DNA from: a virus
Virus record (IMG/VR): IMGVR_UViG_3300042691_036880
Coordinates: 1 to 28,780 of that record
Strand: one strand, 5' to 3'
DNA: 28,780 nt
The first letter of the stretch is position 1. Each line of letters starts with the position of its first letter. Position numbers and translations under genes: made by a program. This document shows positions 1 to 8,442 of the stretch, piece after piece. Below the pieces are notes generated by a model. That model saw only the letters and a program-made list of their open reading frames with translations, made no database searches and had not been told where the DNA came from.

Positions 1-1
1 T

Positions 2-598
2 TCAATACCTGAAAGTCAAAGAGAGACTCAATTTGATAATATAGTGTCAAATTTATTCACATTTACATACTACACAATTGAATCTGACGAAGTTGATGAG
101 GAGTGTGGTGATTGTTATGGTAGTGGAGAGGTTAATTGTGGTAATTGTGATGGTAATGGTAAGGTTGATTGTGATGAATGTGGGGGTGATGGTGAAGATT
201 CAGATGGTGATACTTGTAACAGATGTGATGGTGAAGGTGATTTTGAATGTGACTATTGTGGTAGTAGTGGACAAGAGACTTGTGACAGATGTGACGGACA
301 AGGTTATATCAAATTAGACGATACTTATGAAATTGAACAGTATTATTGCACATCATACGACCCAAATATACTTGAAGTTTGTGAAATGTATGACGAAGAT
401 GAGATTGTGGTATCAGGTGATATTAATACTATTGAGAATAGAAAAAAAACAATAGTATTATATACCGATACGAGAAATATTGAGGAAAACAGTGAGTTAT
501 ATAGGGGTGATATCCATTTTTACGAATATAATAGGGACCCTGAATTTTATGGTAACGGTAACTATATTTCCGACACCCACATTAATGATAAAGATTAA
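2..598 (+). CDS. Cysteine-rich protein with six CxxCxGxG (DnaJ-type zinc finger) repeats, probably 5'-partial
   Basis: Six CxxCxGxG-type units (CGDCYGSG, CGNCDGNG, CDECGGDG, CNRCDGEG, CDYCGSSG, CDRCDGQG) follow one another in the first half, the pattern of the DnaJ/Hsp40 zinc-binding hairpin. Known DnaJ proteins have four such units and a J domain; no J domain is visible. The second half is acidic and unlike anything I recognise. The frame is open to the first bases of the window, and the residues before the GTG at 44 (SIPESQRETQFDN) look coding, so the true start is probably outside the window; a GTG start at 44 is the alternative. It ends at a strong hairpin terminator. The likely role is zinc binding and protein or nucleic-acid interaction; the exact function is unknown. 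Confidence 0.75.
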   Translation, partial: SIPESQRETQFDNIVSNLFTFTYYTIESDEVDEECGDCYGSGEVNCGNCDGNGKVDCDECGGDGEDSDGDTCNRCDGEGDFECDYCGSSGQETCDRCDGQGYIKLDDTYEIEQYYCTSYDPNILEVCEMYDEDEIVVSGDINTIENRKKTIVLYTDTRNIEENSELYRGDIHFYEYNRDPEFYGNGNYISDTHINDKD

Positions 599-626
599 AA
601 AAAGAGGACTTTTGTCCTCTTTTTTA
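597..626. terminator. Bidirectional intrinsic terminator
   Basis: The inverted repeat GAGGAC / GTCCTC has a short T-rich loop, is preceded by a run of A and followed by a run of T. It can end both the plus-strand Cys-rich gene and the minus-strand tRNA transcript. Confidence 0.85.
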
Positions 627-629
627 TTA

Positions 630-706
630 TGGTACCCCCGACAGGATTCAAACCTGTGACCGCAAAATTAGAAATTTTGTGCTCTGTTCTGCTGAGCTAC
701 GGAGGC
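630..706 (-). tRNA. tRNA-Arg (anticodon UCU)
   Basis: The complement folds into a full cloverleaf of 77 nt. The acceptor pairs GCCTCCG with CGGGGGT (two G-U pairs), the D stem is GCTC/GAGC, and the anticodon stem is CAAAA/TTTTG with loop TTTCTAA, giving anticodon TCT. The variable loop has 5 nt and the T stem is ACAGG/CCTGT with loop TTTGAAT. The 3' ACCA is encoded. It reads AGA, a frequent Arg codon in this AT-rich window, so it may support phage translation. A host-type promoter lies directly upstream. Confidence 0.97.
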
Positions 707-718
707 ATTTATCTGTTA

Positions 719-750
719 CAAATATAGACAAAATTTGTTACAAAATCAAA
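719..750 (-). promoter_or_regulatory. Host-type (Bacteroidota) promoter of the tRNA
   Basis: On the minus strand TTTG (750-747), a 20-bp spacer and TATATTTG (726-719) match the Bacteroidota consensus TTTG-N19/20-TAnnTTTG. It ends 12 bp before the first base of the tRNA. Confidence 0.75.
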
Positions 751-919
751 TCTTTTTTACGACGTATCTATATCCCGAATCGGAATTCATCTGAAGAATG
801 TTTTTAAAATCTTCAGCTTTAACTTCAGTGTCAAACTCTAAAACCTCATCTTGTGAATTAAGAATTATAACAGGTAATTCTTTTTTATCTAACTTAATAT
901 ATTTTATAATACAATACAT
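746..919 (-). CDS. Small hypothetical protein (57 aa)
   Basis: A 57-residue reading frame from ATG at 919 to TGA at 746. It starts 2 bp after the stop of the upstream 75-aa gene, as expected for an operon. The sequence starts MYCIIKYIKLDKKELPVII and ends NSDSGYRYVVKKI, with a beta-alpha-beta look and an acidic middle. I do not recognise a named family. The tRNA promoter overlaps its 3' end. Confidence 0.7.
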   Translation of the reverse strand: MYCIIKYIKLDKKELPVIILNSQDEVLEFDTEVKAEDFKNILQMNSDSGYRYVVKKI

Positions 920-921
920 AA

Positions 922-1149
922 TTAATAACCGAAATGTGTCCCACTAAAATTATCCCAAGGGTCCTCAACGTGGATTTGTTTTTTATCTTCTTTTATAATT
1001 TTACAACCTCTACTAATTAAAAAATCAGGAGTATTTTTAAATTCTTTCCAAGTATCAAAGTCCTTTAGTTCTTCAATCAATTCTAATGGAATTAATATAC
1101 TATCAACTTCTTGATTAAATAATACTTTGTTTTTGTCACTTGGGAACAT
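922..1149 (-). CDS. Hypothetical protein (75 aa)
   Basis: 75 residues starting MFPSDKNKVLFNQEVDSIL, with a helical middle (LELIEELKDFDTWKEF) and an aromatic C-terminus. There is no recognised domain, signal peptide or membrane segment. It is the first gene of a two-gene minus-strand operon with the 57-aa gene at 746-919. The upstream region is divergent with the HNH gene. Confidence 0.75.
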   Translation of the reverse strand: MFPSDKNKVLFNQEVDSILIPLELIEELKDFDTWKEFKNTPDFLISRGCKIIKEDKKQIHVEDPWDNFSGTHFGY

Positions 1150-1227
1150 AATTAAATATGAATATTTTTTTGGTTAATGTCAACTTACAGATATAAATAA
1201 TTAGAGAATTTTTTTTGACTAAAAAAG

Positions 1228-1259
1228 TTTGGTTTTTTGTCAATTAATATTTAATTTTG
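1228..1259 (+). promoter_or_regulatory. Host-type promoter of the HNH gene
   Basis: TTTG (1228-1231), a 20-bp spacer and TAATTTTG (1252-1259) match the Bacteroidota consensus. The expected start of transcription falls at or next to the ATG at 1265, so the mRNA may be nearly leaderless. Confidence 0.6.
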
Positions 1260-1264
1260 TTACT

Positions 1265-1756
1265 ATGATACAAGGAGTATTAGTTTTAAATGCGGATTAT
1301 AACCCAATCAATGTAACATCCCTACAAAGGGGATTTAATTTGGTATATAAGGGTAAAGCTGAGATTGTTAAATCGGCTGATAATCCTATTGTGTCAAGTT
1401 TTGGTAAATTTGTTCGTCCGTTAATTATCCGTTTATTAAACTATGTATCGGTTAAATCAAGAAAGATAAGAGTTAATCGTAATAGAATAATGAGACGTGA
1501 TGGTTATACTTGTGTATATTGTGGAAGTAAGAAAAATTTAACCATTGACCACATTATACCCAAATCAAAAGGGGGTGATAATACTTGGAAGAATTTGGTT
1601 ACCTGTTGTTCTCCTTGTAATTTGAAAAAAGGGGATAAGTCACTTGAGGAGATTGGAATGAAGTTAATAAAAAAACCCACAGAACCTAATATATTTTCAG
1701 ATGCTGTGGGTCAGGGACTTCAAAAGATTTGGCAAGATTACCAAAACAACTTTTAA
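1265..1756 (+). CDS. HNH endonuclease
   Basis: A 163-aa protein from the ATG at 1265 (MIQGVLVLNADYNPINV). The upstream extension to 1229 would start inside the promoter and is rejected. The N-terminal half (VLNADYNPINVTSLQRGF) is typical of a widespread family of small HNH nucleases. The C-terminal half holds the HNH zinc finger: CVYCG, then TIDHIIPKSKGGDNTWKNLV, then CSPCN. Asp-His of IDHI is the catalytic pair and the two CxxC pairs bind the structural zinc. It probably cleaves DNA; in phages such genes act in packaging, host DNA attack or homing, and the sequence does not decide which. Its stop overlaps the convergent large gene by 4 bp. Confidence 0.9.
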   Translation: MIQGVLVLNADYNPINVTSLQRGFNLVYKGKAEIVKSADNPIVSSFGKFVRPLIIRLLNYVSVKSRKIRVNRNRIMRRDGYTCVYCGSKKNLTIDHIIPKSKGGDNTWKNLVTCCSPCNLKKGDKSLEEIGMKLIKKPTEPNIFSDAVGQGLQKIWQDYQNNF

Positions 1757-3519
1757 AATTCTGCTATTTTACTTGATAACTTATCAATAAAAGACTGCTT
1801 AACTTCATTTGAAGTTCTCTCAACATTTTGTCTTGCTGAGTCTAAAACTGAAGTTAATCTATTTGCAATTTTAAATTTAACGTCATCCATTGTAGACCTC
1901 ATTTTGTTTACGGTGGATGATTTTAACATACTTTCTAAACTATCATCAGTTACATTATCAGACTCAATACTTTTGTCAATTGCCGAACTAATTTTATCAG
2001 CAACAAACGTTGGGTCGGACAATAATCTTGTAACCTCTGAATCAGGCACACTATTTAATTCATTAGTGATTTCAATTCCAATCTTAGAAGAAGGTTCTAC
2101 TTTAAGTTCTCTTAGAATGTGATTGATTGTTTGTTCTTTCATCTTTGACTCATTCCCTAAAAATAAACTGTTAAATGCTTTCTCAAAAGTCGCTTCAATG
2201 TTCTCAGTTATAATTCCATTAGAATTTTGTAATGATTTTGTATGTTCCATTATTTGAGTTAAGAATTTTCTATAGTTTTGTGAATAGAAGTTCTCAGCGA
2301 TTTCATTTAATGATTTTTTGTGTATTTCAACTTTAAGAGATTTAACCATCTTAGTTTCAACCAATTTAGTTCTTAAAGAATTTTCAATAGATTTCATTTT
2401 ATTTTCAGTTAATTTATTTGCAGTTCTACTTGACAAATTAATTGCCCAATCACGGTCCGCGATTCTTTGGAACTTTCTTATTTTATTGGTTAATCCAGGA
2501 TGATATTTCACACAATAAAAAACTGCGTCTTTGGTTGAGTTCATTTTATTTATGAAATTATTTCTTGTCATTCCATAACTGTCAGTATCATATTTGTTAT
2601 ATGCACTATCATACATGTCAAGCAAATCTTTACACGCACTTCTTTCAGGTTGTTTAGCTCCTGTCTTAGACAATAATGACATGATATTAGTACCCTTATC
2701 AAACAAATTACTTAATTCGGCAATTACAGGTGCTCCTGATTCTATTTTTTGATAATCGGAAACAACACTATCTTGTTTACCTTGTTGGTATACATTATTG
2801 TACCAAAAATCAAATGCTTCTTTATAGACAACTTTTTTATCCTTACCCATAAATGAGTCTCTTTTTGTTGCCATGTATTTAACTAAAGGACTCTGATGAA
2901 TTGGGTCAGTTGTAATATATGGTTGAGATTCAATTGAACCGCATAATCCATGTAAAACTCCACCAGGACTAAAATAAAACTTCTTTGAGTTTATCCAATT
3001 GATAAATTCAGAAACACTACTTTCAATTCCGTATGTCTCAAAATAGTTCCCACTAGTCCATTTATCATCACAATTAATTTGTAATTTTGATGGTGTAGTT
3101 GTTGTTTGATTTGTCCCACCACCTTGCTGAGTTGTGTTTGTTTGATTGGACCCTCCAGTACTTTGTTGAGATGATGGTTTATTAATCTCATCTTGATATA
3201 TTTTACCGAACTCTTTCCACGCCTTTCTAATACAACTATTATCAGGTTTACCTGTTACAGATAAAGAAGAACCGTCATCACATTTAAAATCTGAATTATT
3301 TTTTTTCATCCATCCTCTAAACTCATTACCTTTAGTATCATCTAATCCTGTCGCTGGATATGATGAACCTCCTCCACCACCTCCTGATGTTTTTTTCTTC
3401 GCATACCATTTACCGTCAGCACCCTTTCTAACAGTATGAGTTCCAGCAGCATCTAATTGAGCTGCTTTATTTTTACTTACTTCTTCTTCACCTGATTTGG
3501 CCGGTTCATTTAACATCAT
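1753..3519 (-). CDS. Large alpha-helical putative virion/injected protein with FRxW module (588 aa)
   Basis: This gene is last in the minus-strand block of large genes. The start is coupled to the upstream stop (TAATG at 3521-3517), with a second in-frame ATG just after. In order: an acidic N-terminus, GTHTVRKGADGKWYAKKK, a six-Gly run near residue 46, an FRxW module at about 63-108 (NEFRGWMKKN ... SCIRKAWKEFG) that also occurs in the 782-aa protein, and a Gln/Thr/Ser/Gly-rich linker at about 115-145. A Cys-containing globular part follows, then a long helical C-terminal half rich in Lys, Glu and Ser. There is no membrane segment or catalytic motif, and unlike its neighbours no clear leader. 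I infer a structural or ejected virion protein from the context only. Confidence 0.8.
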   Translation of the reverse strand: MMLNEPAKSGEEEVSKNKAAQLDAAGTHTVRKGADGKWYAKKKTSGGGGGGSSYPATGLDDTKGNEFRGWMKKNNSDFKCDDGSSLSVTGKPDNSCIRKAWKEFGKIYQDEINKPSSQQSTGGSNQTNTTQQGGGTNQTTTTPSKLQINCDDKWTSGNYFETYGIESSVSEFINWINSKKFYFSPGGVLHGLCGSIESQPYITTDPIHQSPLVKYMATKRDSFMGKDKKVVYKEAFDFWYNNVYQQGKQDSVVSDYQKIESGAPVIAELSNLFDKGTNIMSLLSKTGAKQPERSACKDLLDMYDSAYNKYDTDSYGMTRNNFINKMNSTKDAVFYCVKYHPGLTNKIRKFQRIADRDWAINLSSRTANKLTENKMKSIENSLRTKLVETKMVKSLKVEIHKKSLNEIAENFYSQNYRKFLTQIMEHTKSLQNSNGIITENIEATFEKAFNSLFLGNESKMKEQTINHILRELKVEPSSKIGIEITNELNSVPDSEVTRLLSDPTFVADKISSAIDKSIESDNVTDDSLESMLKSSTVNKMRSTMDDVKFKIANRLTSVLDSARQNVERTSNEVKQSFIDKLSSKIAEF

Positions 3520-4988
3520 TACTTAAATGTTTTAGTTTTTTTATCATATTCATATCCAACAGTTGAATTTTCTGATGCGTAATAAAATCCATCTTCCTTC
3601 TTAACTCCATTTTCACCAACCTTATTACCCGGGGTTAGTTCATAAGATTTCCATTTTGATAAAATTTGGTCTTCAGTCTCCTCACCACTTTGTGATTCTC
3701 CTCCAAAATTTAATTCACTAGTTGGCAATCCCGCTTCTTCAAAATCTTTAATAGTTGCACCTTGTTTAATTAGTTCATTTGCGAATTTGATGTAGTCAGA
3801 ATTGTTTTGGTCATTATTTAACATTTCTTGTAGTTTCGCTTTAACTTCTTCGTCCTGTGGGGTTAATTGTGAAACAAATTGAGCTCCGTCAAGTAATTCC
3901 ATAACCCCATTAATAGGTAATGTAATACACCCACCTAAATCTTTAATTTGGCTTGATAATTCCCCATACATTGTTTTATATATCTCAAAGTCGGCACCTG
4001 ATTTAACAGCATAATCCCAAAGAACTTTCACTACCTTAACTATTAAACACATTTTAATTATAAAAATAGAATATGCCGCGATAACAAAAACTGATTTTGA
4101 CGGTTGTCCTTTATATAATTTAAGTAAACGTTCATATAGTTTAAATCTGTTAGCACTTTTAGTTACCATAGTCTGAACATTTGGTATCACATCAAAATAT
4201 GGGTTACTTTCAGAAATTGAATTTTTAATAGTATTTAATTGATTTGTAATATTCTCAGGGCTCCACAATTTAGGATTAGAAACTGCGGAATCATATAAAC
4301 CAACTAATTCATCATATTTAATATTTTTACCTTTGATTTTTCTTGAAAGTTCAGAAAATGCTGTGTCAATTTCAGGTTGTACCGATTTTTTAGGTATAGA
4401 ACTTAAATTAAGTTTATTAGTTATAATTTTTTTTAATTCATCGTCCATAGTTGATGAATTAATTGCATTTCTTAATTCAGTTAAATTATCAATCTGTTGG
4501 TTATATAATTTAGGATTTTTTACACTGTCAATATTTTTAAAACCCTGTACTGATGATAATAATTGAGATACTTCTTTAAACTCACCAGAAGTAATCATAT
4601 CATCAACTAATTTTGAATAAAATGAGTCGTTTCGTTTAATAACGTCATCTAATAACGAATACCAATTAACCCCACCACCAATATTTGACAATGACTCACC
4701 TGAAATTAATTCATCATTAATTGTTCTTAAATAACTATCAATATCTTGTGGAGACGCACTGGATAAATTAAATTCCTTAGTTATCCACGGTCTAACCGCA
4801 TCATACGCAGCTTCATCCATGATATCGTCTGAAACTCCATCCATATTTCTAGTTGCACTTTCAATAATGTCTTTCATTAATGATTCAAACCATGGCTGTC
4901 CGATACTTTCTAAAATTACATTTTTAGGAGATACTCCCATTATTTCATGTAATCTTTTTATTTCTTCAAATAATAAATTTGTATTCAT
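3519..4988 (-). CDS. Leader-bearing putative virion protein with one membrane segment (489 aa)
   Basis: The N-terminus MNTNLLFEEIKRLHEIMG is a leader of the type shared across this window, followed by VILES, a hydrophobic-x-Glu site. The body is helical and acidic. A hydrophobic stretch at about residues 298-325 (VFVIAAYSIFIIKMCLIVKVV) can span a membrane. The C-terminal 40 residues (from about SKWKSYELTPGN) are Lys/Gly/Tyr-rich. The ATATTTAT element lies 17 bp upstream, in the tail of the preceding gene. The stop is coupled to the next gene by TAATG. A leader, a membrane segment and co-transcription with two other large proteins suggest an internal virion or injected protein; this is inference. 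Confidence 0.85.
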   Translation of the reverse strand: MNTNLLFEEIKRLHEIMGVSPKNVILESIGQPWFESLMKDIIESATRNMDGVSDDIMDEAAYDAVRPWITKEFNLSSASPQDIDSYLRTINDELISGESLSNIGGGVNWYSLLDDVIKRNDSFYSKLVDDMITSGEFKEVSQLLSSVQGFKNIDSVKNPKLYNQQIDNLTELRNAINSSTMDDELKKIITNKLNLSSIPKKSVQPEIDTAFSELSRKIKGKNIKYDELVGLYDSAVSNPKLWSPENITNQLNTIKNSISESNPYFDVIPNVQTMVTKSANRFKLYERLLKLYKGQPSKSVFVIAAYSIFIIKMCLIVKVVKVLWDYAVKSGADFEIYKTMYGELSSQIKDLGGCITLPINGVMELLDGAQFVSQLTPQDEEVKAKLQEMLNNDQNNSDYIKFANELIKQGATIKDFEEAGLPTSELNFGGESQSGEETEDQILSKWKSYELTPGNKVGENGVKKEDGFYYASENSTVGYEYDKKTKTFK

Positions 4989-5005
4989 AATATATTAATA
5001 TTTAG

Positions 5006-5013
5006 ATAAATAT
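5006..5013 (-). promoter_or_regulatory. ATATTTAT late-type element of gene 3519-4988
   Basis: Exact ATATTTAT in gene orientation, 17 bp before the ATG at 4988, in the space just beyond the stop of the preceding gene. It is one of eighteen such occurrences before gene starts. Confidence 0.5.
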
Positions 5014-5014
5014 T

Positions 5015-7363
5015 TTAGTCCACAGGAATATCACTGATTTCATCAAGTAATTTTTCTTGTTCCTCATATTCTTGGTTTAATTTGTCAATTTTTTCTTTTA
5101 GTTTAACACAATAACTTTGTAAATTTACTTTTTGTCCTGTTTTAGGGTCAATTGTTTCATATTTACCAAATTTTTCTCTTTCTTGTTTTGTTACAGTACC
5201 TAAAGCTTCTTGATATAAACTTGGGTTATTCATTATTTCATCCGCAACTACATCATAATCAACTCCACTTCTATTCTTTTTTACCCACGAATTCCATCTT
5301 TCAAACTCAGTCTCAGTTATTTCTCTACCGTATATTTTTTTATGTAAATCACTAATTGTTGCAATTAATTTAAACCCATAATACCCTATCATTGGTGATA
5401 ATGTTAAAATACCCTTCGTCCCCGCTTCTCTAAGCATTGATTTGATTAAATTAGTTTTTGCGGACCCAATGTCTTTAGCTAAAGCTTGTTGCATTTTACC
5501 TCTAGCAAACGTGCTCAACTGTTGTTGAAACTCACTATTTGACAGTAACTCTTGGAATAGTTTTTGTTCGGTTGTTGTTAAATTTGAATTAAAATTAACT
5601 AAATCTTGGTATGAGCTTAGATTTGCCTCTCTCATTTTCTGAGTAAACGATTTTCTTGTCCAATCATCAATTCCACCAGTTAAGAACTTAGATATTACTG
5701 GTAATTCGGCAAACACCCCTAAAAACGCAATTGCAACATCTAATTTAGCCTCATCATACTTCCCGGCTTTATAATTTTGATTTGCTGAAACAAGGTTAAT
5801 TCCAACGTCTGCCGCGGTTGCCGCTAATGTTACTGATAAGGCACTTCCACCTAAAACCGCCGCCGCACCTCCACTAACAATTGTCGCTAATATTATTCCT
5901 CCAATTTGTATTAAAGCTCCGTATTCATCCCAAAAAGTAGTGTCTTCAGGTATAGTATCATAAACACCTTTTTGAATTTTTACTGACCCGTCTTTATCTC
6001 TATATCTACCACCAAGAGTATGTCCTTTATATCTAATTTTACCATCAGCAACATCAAGCAAGAATTCAATTGCTCTCATACCCTTTTCATTTATTGCTCT
6101 GTCAATTTCCTCATCAGTAAATGCGTTTGTTACAAAAGAACTCATTTTCAATTCTTTTTTTACCTTTTCAATCCATTTTAAATTTTCAGAAGCCTTTGAA
6201 ATTGAGTCAAAATTAATGTTAGAGTATTTTGTATTAGTAACATCAGGTGACTGAGTGATGTCTATTTTGAATAGGTTATCTGATATTTTTTTACCTTCAC
6301 CTGACTCTATATCTTTAGGTTTGAACTGTTCAATCCCATAAAATTCATCAAAACCATTCATTAAGTTCCATTCCCTTATTGACATTTGAACAGATTCGTT
6401 ATTAATATCCCATTTTAAATTTTTAGCGTCTTTATAACTAACAGGTGGGAAGTCTCCACTCGGTTCTTTAATTTTTAATCTTGTAACTTTATCATATTCA
6501 GTTGGGGTCCCCTCAAAAGTGAACTTGTCAACATTTTTTGAAGCCGTACTTAAATTTCCGAATGAGATGTCATAATTCCATCTATTAAATACTATTCCCC
6601 ACCCGCATTTAGTATTGTGATTTACCGCCAATGACATGTTTTGATTCCACATTGGTCCTGTTTGAGATAGGTTATATGTTTTAGCAACTGATGGATAATT
6701 AACTCTAAACCACTGTCTAAATGAGTCAGACCCATTTTCACCTGTTTTATCTTTAAATGGATTTTTACCAACACTCCCCATTAAATTAAATCCTTTTGAT
6801 TTTTCACATTTTTGATTTTTTTCTAAACTTTGTTGTGTGTCTATTTTTTTTGAATTTTCATATCCTTTTATGATACGACTTGCGGGCTCTAAAAATCTGA
6901 AATAATTTGCGGATACTAAATTTGAGGGGATGTCCTCAGGTTGTTTTAACCTAACGTCAATACCAAACTCATTTTTAGTTGTTGTAATCCCTTTTGATTT
7001 TTTATCATTAAAATCTTTCAATTCTTTTTGATAAATTGTCTTGTCAAGTATTAATGACGCTGGGGTATATGATTTACTACCCATAAGGGCAACACTTCTG
7101 TTTAAAAGTTTGTCTCTTCTCAATTTATATAATTGAGGTAGGGACATTGTATTAATTAATTGTGCAAACTGATAAATTTTGTCATCAATATTAGGAACCC
7201 TTTTAGGGTCTCTCCAATCATATTTATTAATTTCATCAATTAATGTATTAACATTATATTGTTCTAAAATTAACGTTCCAACATTTTCAGATAAAGTTTT
7301 TTTATTGTCATATTTCATTAACAATAAAACTCTTTCTAATATTTCCTGTTTGTTTTCTCCCAT
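5015..7363 (-). CDS. Large leader-bearing putative virion protein with hydrophobic segment (782 aa)
   Basis: I choose ATG at 7363 because it overlaps the upstream stop as TAATG; a start six bases earlier is possible. The leader is MGENKQEILERVLLLMKYD with TLSE as the hydrophobic-x-Glu site near residue 27. An FRxW module lies at about 210-248 (SDSFRQWFRVNYPSVAK), resembling the one in the 588-aa protein. A strongly hydrophobic Gly/Ala-rich region at about 483-525 (IQIGGIILATIVSGGAAAVL) could insert in a membrane. The rest is helical, ending in a charged coiled coil. Size, hydrophobic segment and leader fit an internal head, ejection or tail-associated protein; no catalytic motif was found. 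Confidence 0.85.
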   Translation of the reverse strand: MGENKQEILERVLLLMKYDNKKTLSENVGTLILEQYNVNTLIDEINKYDWRDPKRVPNIDDKIYQFAQLINTMSLPQLYKLRRDKLLNRSVALMGSKSYTPASLILDKTIYQKELKDFNDKKSKGITTTKNEFGIDVRLKQPEDIPSNLVSANYFRFLEPASRIIKGYENSKKIDTQQSLEKNQKCEKSKGFNLMGSVGKNPFKDKTGENGSDSFRQWFRVNYPSVAKTYNLSQTGPMWNQNMSLAVNHNTKCGWGIVFNRWNYDISFGNLSTASKNVDKFTFEGTPTEYDKVTRLKIKEPSGDFPPVSYKDAKNLKWDINNESVQMSIREWNLMNGFDEFYGIEQFKPKDIESGEGKKISDNLFKIDITQSPDVTNTKYSNINFDSISKASENLKWIEKVKKELKMSSFVTNAFTDEEIDRAINEKGMRAIEFLLDVADGKIRYKGHTLGGRYRDKDGSVKIQKGVYDTIPEDTTFWDEYGALIQIGGIILATIVSGGAAAVLGGSALSVTLAATAADVGINLVSANQNYKAGKYDEAKLDVAIAFLGVFAELPVISKFLTGGIDDWTRKSFTQKMREANLSSYQDLVNFNSNLTTTEQKLFQELLSNSEFQQQLSTFARGKMQQALAKDIGSAKTNLIKSMLREAGTKGILTLSPMIGYYGFKLIATISDLHKKIYGREITETEFERWNSWVKKNRSGVDYDVVADEIMNNPSLYQEALGTVTKQEREKFGKYETIDPKTGQKVNLQSYCVKLKEKIDKLNQEYEEQEKLLDEISDIPVD

Positions 7364-7608
7364 TACCAAATTTGATTTGCAACCCCTCTACCAATACCTG
7401 TAGACCACACTTCACCTTTTTTACCTAACATATTCGCCTTACCTCTTTTAGTAACATATAAGTCGGACCACTTAGGCATTGCCTTCGCACCCCCTCCTCC
7501 ACCAGCCGCAGCATCCTGTTCGTCAATTTCACCGCTAGACTTTTTGGAATCATTTGTGAAAGTATAAGACTTTAACAAATCAATTATGTCATCAATATCG
7601 TTAGTCAT
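7363..7608 (-). CDS. Small Gly-rich protein (81 aa)
   Basis: First gene of the large-protein block. An acidic helical N-terminus (MTNDIDDIIDLLKSYTF) is followed by AAAGGGGGAKAMPKW and a basic, Gly-rich end (VTKRGKANMLGKKGEVW). The poly-Gly linker echoes that of the 588-aa protein. It is joined to the 782-aa gene by a TAATG overlap. No family recognised; probably a small structural or accessory virion protein. Confidence 0.8.
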   Translation of the reverse strand: MTNDIDDIIDLLKSYTFTNDSKKSSGEIDEQDAAAGGGGGAKAMPKWSDLYVTKRGKANMLGKKGEVWSTGIGRGVANQIW

Positions 7609-7616
7609 TTTTAATG

Positions 7617-7624
7617 ATAAATAT
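7617..7624 (-). promoter_or_regulatory. ATATTTAT late-type element of gene 7363-7608
   Basis: Exact ATATTTAT in gene orientation, 8 bp before the ATG at 7608. It would drive the whole block 7608 to 1753. Confidence 0.55.
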
Positions 7625-7658
7625 CTATACTAAATCAAATTTTGTGTATATTAGCAAT

Positions 7659-8120
7659 ATGAAAAATCTATTTGTTGTTTTATTCTCAATTTTATTATTA
7701 ACTTCTTGTGAAGTTTATGAAGAACCAACATATCCAACTTTAAGTGGTGAATATGTAATTGATTTAGTCACAGTAGATGATATGTCACTTACTCAATATC
7801 TTTCTGGAGATACTTTAGAGATTGAGGCTAATGAGTTTCCAATTGACACACTAATTGTTGGGATAACTAAGATTAAATTTTCAAATGATAGGATTTTCTT
7901 CAACCCTTATTTAAATCAATACGGAAACACTCAATGGGAGAATGAATTTTTCTACGTAACAAGAAATTACGAATATCACGGTTCGGGACATTTTTTAGTG
8001 GATATGAATGGTAAGACATTCATATTTGATATAGTTGAGGATGGTTTGACAAATCTTGTTATTAAAAGTAACTCATTTAACAAAACAATTACTTTTAACC
8101 TAACGATGGTTGGCCATTAA
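7659..8120 (+). CDS. Putative lipoprotein (153 aa)
   Basis: From ATG at 7659 (MKNLFVVLFSILLLTSCEV) the protein has a classic lipoprotein signal: positive residue, hydrophobic core and lipobox LTSC with the lipidated Cys at residue 17. The mature part is beta-rich with Thr/Asp/Asn and Tyr, reminiscent of small lipocalin-like Bacteroidota lipoproteins, but I cannot assign a family. The extension back to 7614 would spoil the signal and is rejected. The TATATTAG at 7647 is a weak match to the host-type -7 box. A phage lipoprotein could alter the host outer membrane, for example for superinfection exclusion; this is inference. Confidence 0.8.
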   Translation: MKNLFVVLFSILLLTSCEVYEEPTYPTLSGEYVIDLVTVDDMSLTQYLSGDTLEIEANEFPIDTLIVGITKIKFSNDRIFFNPYLNQYGNTQWENEFFYVTRNYEYHGSGHFLVDMNGKTFIFDIVEDGLTNLVIKSNSFNKTITFNLTMVGH

Positions 8121-8440
8121 AATAATTCTGACGGTGGGATTTTTTTTGGATTTGTCTCGTAGTACTCTGATAAAAAATTGGATAATTCCGACTCGTCAAT
8201 ACTACAATCATCATTAATGTAGTCGTCGTTTAAAATAATGTCGTCAGTATCCTCTTCATAAGTTATGGGGTATTCATCATCGTTTAAACCTTCAATGACA
8301 TAATACCCCATACCTTCAATAATATCAATTTCAAATTCATCTTCTCTGATATAATCATCAGAGTCGTCCTTCATCCTAAAGGAAACCTGTATTGCTTGAG
8401 TCTTTTGATTATAATATGACTCTACAATTTCTTTAATCAT
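8117..8440 (-). CDS. Acidic hypothetical protein (107 aa)
   Basis: Very acidic (runs such as MKDDSDDY and YEEDTDDIILNDD), starting MIKEIVESYYNQKTQ. No recognised domain or motif. It lies 2 bp after the leader-bearing zinc-knuckle gene and converges with the lipoprotein gene with a 4-bp overlap. Probably co-transcribed with 8443-8907. Confidence 0.8.
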   Translation of the reverse strand: MIKEIVESYYNQKTQAIQVSFRMKDDSDDYIREDEFEIDIIEGMGYYVIEGLNDDEYPITYEEDTDDIILNDDYINDDCSIDESELSNFLSEYYETNPKKIPPSELF

Positions 8441-8442
8441 CT

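Noticed and set aside
104-310. Repeat array that might be read as CRISPR-like
   Set aside because: The units encode CxxCxGxG in one open frame, have no spacers and vary at third positions.
78-317. Val/Met-rich 79-aa frame on the plus strand
   Set aside because: Shadow of the Cys-rich repeat gene in another frame; its repetitive composition comes from the GGTGAT repeats.
1229-1264. Longer N-terminus for the HNH protein
   Set aside because: It would overlap the host-type promoter, and family proteins start near MIQGVLVLNADYNP.
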